Origin: Dichotomocladium elegans | Taxonomy: Eukaryota > Mucoromycota > Mucoromycetes > Mucorales > Lichtheimiaceae | Assembly: GCA_025716815.1 (NCBI GenBank) | Contig: JAIXMN010000017.1 | Location: forward strand, 310,001-374,000 | Direction of reading: 5' to 3' | DNA: 64,000 nucleotides | Part shown: piece by piece, positions 35,702 to 47,732 of the stretch | How the letters are laid out: every line of letters begins with the position of its first letter | Numbering within the stretch: the first letter of the stretch is position 1 | Notes under the pieces: generated by a model | Seen by the model: the letters and a program-made list of their open reading frames with translations, nothing else | What the model was told of the DNA's origin: nothing | The model's database searches: none | Translations under genes and position numbers: made by a program

Positions 35702-36130
35702 GCTCAAGTCGCGTCCTAGGAGTTCTGAAGTCGTAAAGATCACAAAAATCGAAGCCGCGTTTGCCCAGAAATATTTACGCATGATGACAAAAAATGTCGC
35801 ACAAATCCATTTCTGCAAGTGTTACCCAGCTTTTGCCCCTTTGAATCCTCATTTTTTTTACAAAGATGAGCAAGGTCATGTGATTGATGAACGTGGCTGC
35901 TCTAAACCTATGGACTATGGCGTTGATAAATGAAGGTAGTCTCTTCAATCCGTTTGTTCTCACACTGAACATCTGCGTAGTTTATCTTTCAGGAGTAACC
36001 TTGATCTTGTTGCTATGCATATCTCCAAGCAAAAGGATTCAGATGAAAGAAGCAGACTTCAAGGGCAGATATATTCCAGGTACATCGACCAAGATAGGGC
36101 CAGATTTCCCCCCTCCAATGTGCAAAATAC
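35702..36130 (+). mobile_element. Tc1/IS630-like element, N-terminal fragment (copy B)
   Basis: Aligns in order with copy A: 35702-35812 with 28004-28130, the TTCAATCCGTTTGTTCT block with 28237-28270, and the CCAAGC.AAAGGAT, CAGATGAAAGAAG and ACATCGACCAAG blocks with 28320-28390. Similarity ends soon after the start of the transposase N-terminus (GGGCCAGATTT). No catalytic part. The same element family lies on both sides of the Fanzor and PP2A-A genes in direct orientation. Confidence 0.65.
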
Positions 36131-38761
36131 ATGACTTCCTCCTCTCTTCGATGTACAAAAGACAATTTCTGTCTCTGTGTTTCTTTAAATCATAAAAGGG
36201 AATCGTGTATTCGGTTGCCTGCTCCTCTGGGTATGCCTCCGCTTGCTTTCACCAAGTCATCTAATCACAAAAATGAACTAACAAAGGACTGATCCGACGT
36301 GGTGCCCATCTGCTTTCATTTAGATTAAACAAATAAGGAACCTCGGAAAGCGTCTGTTATGACAGGAATGGACAGAAGGTAACAGTTTGCATTAATGAAG
36401 TAATAGATAAACCCGAGTTCCGCTTGTTTTCATCAAATCAATCATTAAAAATAACGCGGATACTATCACGAACGGATTTCAATGCCATCTCTCGGACAAG
36501 AAGGTGTAGTATAGCCGTAATTCTGTTTTTAGGTAAGGAAAATATCTGAACCTGACGCATGCCTGGCGTGCAAGCTCTTCAGTTGCCGGTGTCGCACCCG
36601 TTTGTGATTTGCTTCAGTCAGCAGATGCACATGCTGATTGTTGACTGGTTTGCGCGAACTATTGCTTATTTTGCTGAAGAGATCATTCCATCTTTATCTA
36701 CTCAACCATGCTACCCCATGATGAACCTGTGGGCTGCCAATTGTTTCCGAAGTTAGTGTATCTATTCTGATCCACTTCTTGACGTTCCTGCTATATTATG
36801 AGACACATCTATATAGTTGATGAAGAGGACACTTTTCATACCAATAGAAATTGCTGAAGAAGAAGGCACAATAACGTCTATTCAGCTACTGTACAAAGAC
36901 TTCGGGCTGATTATATTGTGCATGGGAATTCCGAAGGCAGCCAGGAGATAACTGGACAGCGGCGAAGAGTATATAAAGACTCGTCACTATTTCAGTTTTT
37001 TTTTGACGGGCGACAATGACTGGGAGCGAATGAATATTTATAGTAGAGAGACAAATGACGTTGCTCTGCATATTGCGCCCATACGTTTAGATCCTAACGT
37101 AGCGCAGTATGATGAGTGATGGGGATACGTTTTGCTGTGCGGCATTTCCCCCCTCCAAGTATCCTTATCAGAATCTATTCCGTTCAAGTAATTTTGGCAG
37201 GCGATCAAACACAATGTGAGATATCCTTGACGCATGAAAGCAACTGTGAAGGACGAAGGTTTTGCTTCCCATTCGCATAAGCTGTATGTAACATATATAC
37301 AGAAGCAGACAGCAATGCAATCTTCAGAGTGACACCCAGCCATCACAGCTAGTAATATCCAGGTACTCCGTGACACTTGATGGTTGCTGAACAAAGACAT
37401 TTCATGCACCTGCACACAGCTTTTAAACATCCCTTTCCATTGGCAGGCTGAATGGCCACCGATATGCTGGTATAATACTTGCGTCGCGCTTGCATTTGAC
37501 TGCATAGCTTGAACGAGTGGTTGAAACCTCAAGATAGGGTAGCTATTTGAGAAAAGTTACCATGTTGAATGAAAAAACATTCTACAACGGAGGAGATACA
37601 GACAGGTAGGGTGTCAATGTATGTGTGTGGCTACCATTACTAAAGAAAAAGGTTCATCCCTCCTCTGATTGCAGCTCTGCGAATAGTTAGTCCTCCCGCA
37701 GAAAAGAAAGAAGGCTTGGCGACTAAAACGTGACGTTAATAAAATGAATGCAGCACAGTGCTTTTGGTTAGCAACGTTCCACGTGGCACATGCAAAAGCT
37801 GCATAATGCAATAATTGCATCGTGTTCATACCGGCACCCGCTGGTGCAAGAGCTGGCAATCGTAGGGTGCCGACAGCGCATACTCACGGGTTGTGCTGGG
37901 CTGGGCTGGGCTGGGAGCGGGTGGCGCGGAGCAATAGGATTATCCGTTATGCGCAAAGTTATTCCGGAGACGGGACGATTAAGAGCCGCTACAGAGAGAG
38001 GGACAGGGGAGAGAGAGAGAGGCATGTATGACAAGCTGGCCTTTGAAAGGAAGGCGCAGCACAATAGTGGCGTATTATTTCTATGGTTAAATTCACCGCT
38101 TCCTACATGTCACGCTTCACACGTACCCTTTTTCATTATTAAAAGTCACGCAGGGTCGAGCTATCCAAAGGAAAGTAGCCGGAGAGGTTATTAAAACGGA
38201 GAAAGGAGAATGAGACGGTAAAAGTGTCACCCATTATTGTTGGTGCGGCATTTCTGCATGGTAAATGTTCACACTCCGTTTGGGTGTTTCGGAAGGATGT
38301 AATTTTATTCAGGTACCCCGAAAAACCGGGATATTGAGAAGGGGTACGGATGGGTTGCTGCTTCATATATAGACATACATATATCCACACACACATATAT
38401 ATATATGGATAGATGTACGCCCATGCATGCTTCTCCTTTTATCTGATACCGACGGTAACCAACGGGCGCCATCCGAAGCATTTAATTAGCAGCAAATTAC
38501 CAAGTCGCGGCTAGGTCATCGGTTATCTGATGCTGGGTTTACAATAGACAAAATTTAAAAATGGTTATCTTTCTTTATTGACAGACATGCTCAACATGAT
38601 TGAATGAATGTGAATTCGGGGAGGCGAACTGGTCATATATATAAGGAAGTACAGTTATGAAGTGAAATGACTCTATTATGGGGATGATAACAATATGTGC
38701 AGATGACATAAAAGAATATGTACAGACGACGATGTATAGATAGGCAAAACGGTGTGATTGC
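36131..38761. other. Gene-poor region, 2.6 kb
   Basis: No recognised protein, RNA gene or repeat family. Open frames at 36559-36756 (+) and 37038-37532 (-, 164 codons) have no domain or splice partners that could be supported. A short CTGGG array of four units lies at 37896-37915. Confidence 0.35.
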
Positions 38762-39115
38762 CTAATAAGCGGAGGCTGGTGACTGCATCGACAGAGGAGA
38801 CGTGGAAGGTGGTGAAGTTGAAAAATAGAAGGTGAACTGTTCGTGTTCAGGAGTCTTTGCAAGGTATTGTTGTACTTCTTCGATCATGGTATCACCTTCT
38901 GGGAGTTCGGCGTTTTTCCAGTTGCACTTTGAGCATTCATAGCGAACACGTGTGCTACTGGTGATGCATTTGTTGAGGAGAATAATTTGCTTCTCTGAGC
39001 GGGTCAACTGGACCGAAGCTTGGTCCTTGCAACGAGGGCAAGCGTGCGACCCATGTTCAAGCGAGAATTTCTTTCCAGTATTACGGACAATGATGAACGA
39101 CCCTGGCATAATCAC
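38762..39115 (-). CDS. Small zinc-ribbon protein, function unknown
   Basis: Single-exon gene of 117 aa. Pattern: a hydrophobic start (MPGSFIIVRNTGKKFS), ACPRCKDQASVQLTRSEK, then VRYECSKCNWKNAELPEG, giving a CxxC...CxxC zinc ribbon. The tail is Ser/Pro-rich. The overall plan (strand, CPxC, hydrophobic middle, ECxxC) recalls the zinc-ribbon-15 type of small fungal proteins, but no function is known to me. A TATA box sits about 90 bp upstream of the start, which supports a real gene. The ATG at 39109 is an alternative start two codons in. Confidence 0.7.
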   Translation of the reverse strand: MIMPGSFIIVRNTGKKFSLEHGSHACPRCKDQASVQLTRSEKQIILLNKCITSSTRVRYECSKCNWKNAELPEGDTMIEEVQQYLAKTPEHEQFTFYFSTSPPSTSPLSMQSPASAY

Positions 39116-39204
39116 AGGTGCGGTGGTGATGAGCAGCAGTCAAAGAAAAAAGGAAAGGCGGGGAGAGAAGACCTAGAGGACTGAAGTCCTGAGAAGAAAT
39201 CCGG

Positions 39205-39214
39205 CCTTTTTATA
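39205..39214 (-). promoter_or_regulatory. TATA box of the zinc-ribbon gene
   Basis: TATAAAAAGG on the minus strand, about 90 bp before the start codon at 39115; a strong match to the TATA consensus. Confidence 0.5.
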
Positions 39215-41877
39215 AAATTCATTGTGCATTCAACACGGGTGCTGATTGGTGGAAGGATGCTAGCCACGTTGTACTATTCCGGCTCGATCTGTGTAACAGT
39301 AGGATTTATTCAGTGACGTGATGGCTACATCTACGAAAGGGCGCAAAAGAGAGAAATATGACAATGCGTTTGCCCCTGCGTTATCTTTTATTCTACAGCA
39401 TTGCTTGCGCTGGGTGATACCGAATCTTGTGTCACGCTGGCAAGTACAAGTACAAGTTATATACTTTTCAAGAAGGACTTCTTACTCTGTCAAGCGGCAC
39501 TTTGCATTTCCCGAAGCTTCTGTCATGTTCGGCGCCGCTAGTAATAACATCGCGTGGCAACTACAGCTGCCGATAAAATGTCTGACGTACTCATCGGCGA
39601 TGGTCGGAGAATTCAGGTGAACGCGACCGTAGCTAGCATAGCGTCATTATGAGAGTGTAAGCACACCAATACTCCAATGCTCGTGAGGAAAAAAGTAAAT
39701 GCAGCCAAGATATTTTAAAGCCTAATGTGCAATGTGACCCAGTATATTACGTTTACATTACAATGGATACGCCTTCATGGTGAAAATGGTAAAGTCCCAA
39801 ATACGCACGTTTGGAAGTAATCGTCATTCAGGTGACAAATCATCCTGGGGAACACGCCTCCCCTTTTTTTTTATTTTAAAAAACGCATCTGATGGTGAGG
39901 ATTCTTTGAAATCCCCTTAGAATGGTAGTTTCCCCGGAGTTTACTGCCACCGATCACCATCAACACTCAGCGAGAATAATGTGTGATTGTCGTTACTGCG
40001 CGACCTGCTTTGCTTCGATAATTAGTCACCCTATGTCTCATTACATCTGCGTAAGATGCCGTTGTCAGTTGACCGTAATCTGAAGTGGTCGTCCCTAAAC
40101 CAACAACGAAAGAACAGATAAATCGTCGGAAGTTGAGACTGTGTTCAGATCGCTTTCTAGTGGCATTTTTCGGGCCAACAATTCAAAGGCATTCCAACCT
40201 TTCCATACCGATTGTGTGACAAGCCGTGCAGTGCAGATTTTTGGCCTAAACATGAGCATCTGATGGAGTCAGTTGATTTCAATTTCAGTTTGTTACAGGT
40301 ATTATGGGAAATCATTCGATAAGAAAATTAGCCCACTAGATGTATTTTAGGCGAAGAGATACAGTAGTATTTTTCATTCCTGCTCCTCATTTAGGATCAA
40401 AAAATTAGATCCTTGCTCCCCGTGCAGACGACCGCCTTGGCATACTACTGGTACGATTGGCAATTCAAGCCAGTGAGGTGGGGCGCCTACGTAAACATGG
40501 TAATGACTTTATTTGTCGTCTCGGAAACTTCGAAGACATTAACAAACATAGCGCTTAAAGCAAGTACCTTCACTGTCTGGCACGTAAATTATGGCTTTTG
40601 TTTATTTATATCCTTGGTTACCCAGAGCAATTCATCGCAATCACGCGCCTGCACTGGTGAATTGGCAATACAAACAAAAACTGGGATCGCATACAGTACT
40701 TCATCTTGTCAATTTTCAGTTAACATAATAAATGATTAAATTTGTTATCCGAGAATAGCATAGTCCGAGCTCTCATGAGGACTACGCCTACATGAGATGC
40801 AGGCACTCTTCCCGGATGCCGTGTCGATGCCAAGAAAAATTCTCTTTCCTCTCCTCTTTTTCTTTCATGCACGCAATATTTATCTCGCCTTGCCCTCAAA
40901 ATTCCATTCTTTATGAAGACCTTAATGACCACCAATATAATCTGTCAGATGACTAGACCTAACTGAGCGATGCGTGCATTAACTTCCCTTCCAAAGTATC
41001 CGTAGCCAATGTTACTGCAATCTTGGCATGCATAAAGAATGTCCCAACCTGTTGTATACCGAGTGTGTGGTTTCCTAAGCAATTGGTCTCGTCAAATGAA
41101 GTAGTTGCGTCGAAGGAAGAGATAGTCAGCGAGAAGCCATGACATTATTTGTTACAAGTGTGTGTGTATATATTTGAGTGCTCACGATGTAGAAAATGGT
41201 GGCTAACAAGAAACAATCGATCGGATGGATGTCCAATGTCCGCATTGCTTGGAGACTACTGCTTGGTGCATGCAGAGAGCAACAAGCAGTGGAGGGAACG
41301 CTTGGAAAGGAAAAGGAAATGGCGCACATATGAGCTCAGGTTCATCAGATCGACCCATTAAAATCAAACTGGTACAAGATACTTGGCGCATGTGCGGCAT
41401 GTCTCTGCACGAGTCAGTGACACTGCACTTGAAAGAGTAGAGTTCCTAATTCCATGGTGTCATCCCCGAATGAGCAACGATACACACACGCAAAATGAAA
41501 ATAGAAATGACGTCTCATTCTGAAGCAGCGACAACTGCCGCTTCGTAAAGAACAAGCAGAGCTGGAAAAATCAAAGATTCTGTTTTTCCCTTTCTCTCTC
41601 TCCGCTATCATTCCTTCTTTTCCGCTGAATATCCTCCTTTTCGAATATTCCTTTCAGGTTGCTATGTGGATTATGGACTGCTTTGCATTCCGCTGCATTA
41701 CCCTGCTATAGTATGTATGGCATCACATTACACCGCTTTTTGTTAAACACGGACCCCACCCTTTACAGATCATACTTTAAATTATCTCCTCATTCACGCC
41801 AAACGGCCTCTTTTCCTTTCCATATCTCTTTCCTTTCTCTTCCATCATCATCAAACAGCGAAATACATCGTTCTAGC
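39215..41877. other. Intergenic, 2.7 kb, no gene recognised
   Basis: No exon series found on either strand. Open frames at 39318-39620 and 40413-40739 lack domains. The last 200 bases are C/T-rich and probably lead into the gene at 41878; an in-frame ATG at 41701 and further codons back to 41659 make a longer N-terminus possible. Confidence 0.35.
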
Positions 41878-42837
41878 ATGGTCAACAGCCCTTTACCCTC
41901 GCTTAAGCGCATTCGATCGATGAGCACATCCAAAGCAAACGACAACAACCCTACTATCACCGAGCCTGCCGGCAAGTTATCAAAGGTTAAGTCAGGACTA
42001 CGCATCTGGTCGAAGTTTACTCGCCCATTCGCCTCTCGTCATCATGAACCAATAGCCAACAATGCTGAGCTGCCTTCATCGCAGCAACTCCATTCAAACA
42101 AAGGAGAGCGACGATTATCTCCGCACTTTAGTAATCATCGCTTGTCAACTCTATTGAGCTCTAGTCAATGGGATTCGCGGGAAACAACATTACCTGGACG
42201 AGAACCTCTAAACGAGCCTCGCCGGTTGCTGCACAACAAGGCGTCCCTTTCTTACACAAGGCTTAATCTCCGACGAAACAGCGATATGAATGCAACGATG
42301 AATGCGCAGACTGCCCCTGCTGCACGTCCTCCGGCAATAGAAATTAACGGATGTAATAGCAGAACCAATACCACAAATACCAGCAGCAGACCGGCATCGT
42401 CAGATCATAATCTCAAGACCCCCACGAGCATTCTGGTGAAACGGGATGATTCTGCGATTTCTACTCGTGCTCTCGGGGTTCCTGTACGACCCAAGTCATC
42501 TTCCGTCAGCAGCGGCTCGCCTCATGAAACACATCATCACTACCGGTTTTCCGCTTCAAACATCACTGTCAACTCAGAGGATTTGACAGCGAAAGAATTT
42601 GCCGATATTGCTGGGATCCGTATCGTTGACGAGAGTGACACTCGCACTAGTAACTACGATAGTTATTCCTGCTTTGATGAGGATACGTCCTTTCATAATA
42701 CGACTTCGACCGTTCGCTCTAGCCTGCAGCAGCAATCTCATGCGAGGTCTGTTCCTAGTGCATCTTCGTTGCGGACCCAGCCTCATATTTGGGACGCCGA
42801 GTTTTGGCAGAACCCGAATGCCGAAAATAGCAACAGA

Positions 42838-42879
<42 letters not shown>

Positions 42880-43056
42880 ACACCACGACTGCGGCGATTA
42901 AGGACAAAGTCAGTCGAAAAGCCTTTTAACCGTAATGGTTGCGTGATCAAGAAGGGGCGCTTTGAAATCTGCCTACAGACTGCAACTAGCGCTGATGCAT
43001 TCATGGCCGCGTGTTATCAACCGCAACGCTTACAAACCCAGGAAGAGCATCAGTAG
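41878..43056 (+). CDS. Ser-rich low-complexity protein, function unknown
   Basis: Intronless frame of 392 codons from MVNSPLPSLKRIRSMSTSK; the frame stays open upstream to 41659, but that part is less protein-like. The protein is basic, rich in Ser, Asn and Arg, with a Gln run encoded at about 42838-42878. A relatively ordered stretch is EDLTAKEFADIAGIRIVDE. Near the C-terminus the segment NGCVIKKGRFEICLQ stands out as the most conserved-looking part; GRFEI fits an RFx[V/I] docking-peptide pattern. I do not recognise the family. It probably acts through short motifs as a signalling or regulatory protein. Confidence 0.65.
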
Positions 43057-43871
43057 CAGCAGCAAAATACACCTTCAAGCGTCATAGTTACCAACTTTAT
43101 TGCATTCAGCGCAGACAATTGAAATTCGCTTCCAGTTCATATATATCAAACCTTCGTTTCGTTATCTTCAACGCTTGTACATACTGCCGTTCTTCGTTCA
43201 TTCCCACGTATACGCCCTTCCATCACGCTATAGCTCCCAGAGTACCTTATTCTCGTCTTTAATCCCTTTCAGTATTAGAAGAAGTGTAATAAATCATCGC
43301 ATGCTGTCTGTGTAAGACTGGAGCCCTCTGAGCAAATGGAAAGAAAAAATATGCTCAAACGTACCTCGTTGTTACAACGCTAACCATTCTCATGTTCCCA
43401 AAAGAAATTTATCCACAGCGTCACTGCAGAGTTCCCTATTTGATGCTTCGACAAATCTATTTTAGGAACATAAAAAGGGCAAATGCCGATGATATGCATG
43501 CATATGAACCAGGTTCAGCGAATCAGACAGGATTACCCAGATCGTCGGACATCTGGTACAGATGGATTGATTCTGAAGAGATGTGAAGGTGTGGCGGATG
43601 GTGGTTGTATGTGATAAACATCTTGTTTTCATTAAATAAATACAGATATGGAAAAAAGGAGTATGATTACCCGTCCGAAAGCGGACGTTTGTTCCCATGA
43701 ATACAGCTTCTCCTTGTTTCTTGCTTCTCCTGAATGAAATTATATACACCGATCTATCTCATAATCGTCTGTACTTGGTGTTTATCTACGTCTTAACCCT
43801 CTTCCCCCCTCCACTCGTTTACACTCCAAGAAGCAGGCTTCTGTCCTTTTCATAATATAAGAAGGTGACGC
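43057..43871. other. Intergenic before the Ca2+-ATPase gene
   Basis: 3' flank of the previous gene and promoter region of the Ca2+ pump. No gene recognised. Confidence 0.4.
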
Positions 43872-46800
43872 ATGGATTCACAGTACAGTCGACCTCCTCC
43901 ACCGTATGTGCAGCAACATTGTTCATCATTTGTAAATACCAATGTCAACAATGAAGGCGACGATGACGAAACCGTGTACCACTATCATCATCCAAAAGAA
44001 TCGATGGAAATCAAGACGATGATCCCACACCAAAACCCTCTGAACCCGTTCGCTTTTACACCCGATCAGCTAATGGCCCTGATAGAGAAACGAGATATGG
44101 GAACCTTGCATAGCATTGGCGGCGTGGATGGACTTGCAAAGGGACTCCATTCAAACACGCAGCATGGCCTTAATCCAAACCAGGAGCAGTATGAATTACA
44201 CTCAATTTCGCTTGATGATCTACAAGCGAGGACATCGAGTCGTAGCGAACATGACGATGATGAAGACATTGAGGAGGAGATCGCGGCATATGATTTGCAG
44301 GAGCTCCCAAAAAAACACGAGACATTTCATCAGCGCCGAGCTATCTTCGGATCGAATGTGCTGCCTCATATTCGACACAAGAGTCTTCTGGCGCTAATGT
44401 GGGCGGCGCTGAAAGACAAAACATTGGTAAGTAAAATTACCACAAGGAGAACGAAGAATTAACAAGCAGGAGGTTTCCATCTCTCTCTCTTTTTTTTGCA
44501 GATCATGTTGACAGTATCGGCGGCAATTTCTCTTGCAGTTGGTATCTATGAGGATACCACGACAGCCGACTATGACGAGAACGGGCGACGTATCCCAGGA
44601 GTAAAGTGGGTTGAGGGTGTCGCAATCATTATGGCTGTCATTATTGTCGTTCTTGTCGGGAGCATCAACGATTATCAAAAGGAGAAGAAGTTTCGACAGC
44701 TTAATACCAAAAAACACGACCGAAGAGTGAATGCAAGTTGAACTTTATTTACTCATAAAAACAGGGGATCTCATACATTTGCTAAAAGGTAATTCGAACG
44801 TGCCATACGGTCATTGTTCCTGTGCGCGATATCCAAGTGGGCGATGTGCTCTACCTCGGCCCAGGGGACATTGTTCCAGCCGACGGCGTGTTCATCGCTG
44901 GAAACAATCTCAAGTGCGATGAGTCTGCAGCCACCGGTGAATCTGATGCTGTTCGTAAAATGGGTCTCGAGGAATGCCTCGCGGTACACTGGGAAGAGAA
45001 CGAATCCACTGCTAGCTTTGCATGTATCGACGATGATGCGATGGCTGAACCTCATTTCCCAGATCCTTTTCTTGTGTCGGGTTCTAAAGTGATCGAGGGC
45101 GACTGTACATACCTTGTGACAGCAGTGGGTTTCAACTCAATTCACGGCCAGACCATGATGGCACTTCGAACCAAGGATGAAAACACGCCTCTACAAGACA
45201 AACTAGACCTACTAGCCGGCAATATTGCTAAGTTAGGCGTGTCTGCTGCCGGCGTACTTTTTATCATTCTGATCACACGGTGCATTATCTCTCTTATCAC
45301 ATTCAGCGTTCCGGTATCGCTCTCGGAGGTAATGTCCCAAATCATGCGCATACTGATTACTACGGTGACGATGGTTGTCGTGGCGGTACCTGAGGGCCTG
45401 CCACTCGCCGTAACTTTAGGTACGTTTAGTATTGTGGAACAGGAGCATTTTCCAACGCCCTTGTGTATAGCACTCGCATATGCCACGCAGAGGATGCTTA
45501 AAGACAACAACCTCGTCCGTGTGCTCGCCGCATGTGAGACGATGGGAAATGCCACGACCATCTGTTCGGACAAAACTGGGACGCTGACCCAGAACCAGAT
45601 GGCCGTTGTCGCTGGTACTATTGGATCATCGTTCCGATTCCTCAAGGATCCACCTGCATCTAGGAGTGACCTCATTGATGTTGGGGAAGTTCGATTTCGC
45701 CTTCCCTTACCAGTCAGGTCCTTTCTTAATCAGGCGCTGGTTATAAACTCGAGCGCTATCACCAGCACCAATGACGTTGGCGAAGTTTTTCTTACGGGAA
45801 ACAAGACAGAAACAGCGCTTCTTAATTTTGCTCAGGAATATTTGGGTTGTGAACCTGTGGATCAGTTGCGTACCTTCTGGCCCGTCGAGCAAGTCTATCC
45901 ATTTAATTCATCACGCAAATCAATGGCCACAGTGATTCGGATGTCAGTTTTGGACGAACGCACCAAGCGCGAGCGGGTCGTTTATAGGCTTCATGTCAAG
46001 GGAGCAAGTGAATTTCTTCTCAATGCATCGGCGTCCATTGTATCCATGCATGCTGCTTCGTACGACCGATTCGAAGGCATTGAACATGGGAACTGCTATG
46101 ACATCGAGACGCGAAGAATGACAGATGCCAATCGAGCACGTATGTCAAAGATTATCCAGAGCTACGCTACACGTTGCCTCCGCACTCTCGCTATCTGCTA
46201 TCAAGACTTTGATGAGTGGCCATCCCAACAGAAACTCGAGAATGTATTAGCCGAAGGCGGACTCACACTGATCGGGATTGTGGGTATCGAGGACCCGCTT
46301 CGTCCTGGAGTCAGGGATGCTGTTGCTGCATGCCAACGCGCAGGAGTATGTGTGCGAATGGTCACAGGCGACAATATGCTCACAGCCAAGAGCATCGCAC
46401 GACAGTGTGGCATCTATACGCCTGGTGGGAAAACCATGGATGGTCCGACATTTCGTCACCTATCACCTTCTGATCGTCTCCGTGTTCTCCCCAATCTTCA
46501 GGTGCTTGCGCGAACCAGTCCCGAAGACAAGCGACTGTTAGTTCAATCGTTACGCGAGCTTGGCAATATTGTTGCAGTTACAGGCGATGGCACAAATGAT
46601 GGGCCGGCTCTGAAGGCTGCAGACGTTGGATTCTCCATGGGACTCTCGGGAACCGAGGTGGCCAAGGAAGCATCAAGTATTATCTTGATGGACGACAATT
46701 TCTCCAGCATCGTCCGTGCGATCAGCTGGGGCCGCTGCGTGAACGATTCGGTTAAGAAGTTTCTCCAGTTCCAGCTCACAGTCAACATCACTGCCATTGT

Positions 46801-47595
46801 CCTCACTTTAGTATCGGCTTTGATTAGCAATGAGCAGCGGTCAGTGCTGACGGCTGTTCAGTTACTCTGGGTGAACCTTATTATGGATACTCTCGCAGCA
46901 CTGGCCCTTGCAACTGACCCACCTACACCAGCGCTCCTGGAACGCCTGCCCGAACCACGGGCAGCACCATTGATCAACAGTACAATGTGGAAGATGATCC
47001 TGGGACAGGGCACATTCCAGATAACGGTGATATTCATGTTGATGTATGCCGATCTGTTCAATCTTGCGGACGACAAGGCCACATTGAACACTGTTGTATT
47101 CACAGCGTTTGTGTTGTGCCAGATTTTTAATGAGATCAAGTAAGTGATAGATTGATGGATGTGCGCTGACTTCCTTTCATGTATTAAACTCCGTGTTATC
47201 ATTTGCTAAGCTGCCGTCGAATTGACAACCACTTTAATGTATTCAAGGGCATATCTGAGAACCATTTCTTCATTGCTATTTTTGCTACAACCATCTTCGG
47301 TCAATTTCTGATCGTTCACTTTGGTGGAACAGCTTTTCAGACAGTTCCTCTCGATTTGAAACAGTGGGCTCTGTGCATACTAATCGGTAGCATGTCTCTC
47401 CCCGTTGGTGCACTAGTACGCTTGGTACCTGACGACCTCTTCGTTCATGGGTGTGAACGAGGCCCCGCATTGACACATGGGATATACACGGTCGATAGCA
47501 ATGAAACATTAGCCTGGACTGCAGCTCCTGCAGCCATCACCCGCATGCGCCATAGTAAACGAAGTACAGACATTGAAGCGCAGAGTATTATATGA
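43872..47595 (+). CDS. P-type Ca2+-ATPase, PMC1/PMCA type
   Basis: Calcium pump of the P2B class, expected in the vacuolar or plasma membrane. Exons: 43872-44426, 44502-44732, 44789-45419, 45471-47139 and 47211-47595, total 1156 aa. Seen: a long hydrophilic N-terminus with an acidic stretch (HDDDEDIEEE); actuator DESAATGESDAV; membrane segment 4 VAVPEGLPLAVTL; phosphorylation site CSDKTGTLTQNQM; nucleotide region KGASEFLL; hinge VTGDGTNDGPALKAADVGFSMG; VNLIMDTLAALALATDPPT; and IFNEINCRRIDNHFNVFKG. Intron 2 has a GC donor (AAT|GCAAGT). Intron 3 (45420-45470) is 51 nt with no stop, so unspliced sequence reads through it; removing it restores AVTLALAYATQRML. No calmodulin-binding tail is evident; the C-terminus is short as in yeast Pmc1. 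Confidence 0.95.
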
Positions 47596-47732
47596 GACAG
47601 AATAAAAGATCCTACTTGTTCCGCCTGATTGCTGTCACTTCTGATCGGCCCGTCTGCATTTACAGTGTATCTTCGATGAAAGGACTCCCGCTCAGCATTC
47701 CACTTTTCTTTCTTCTCGCTTATCCTGCCTCA

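Noticed and set aside
37038..37532. 164-codon minus-strand open frame
   Set aside because: Composition looks random, no domain, no promoter or splice context; could not be supported as a gene.
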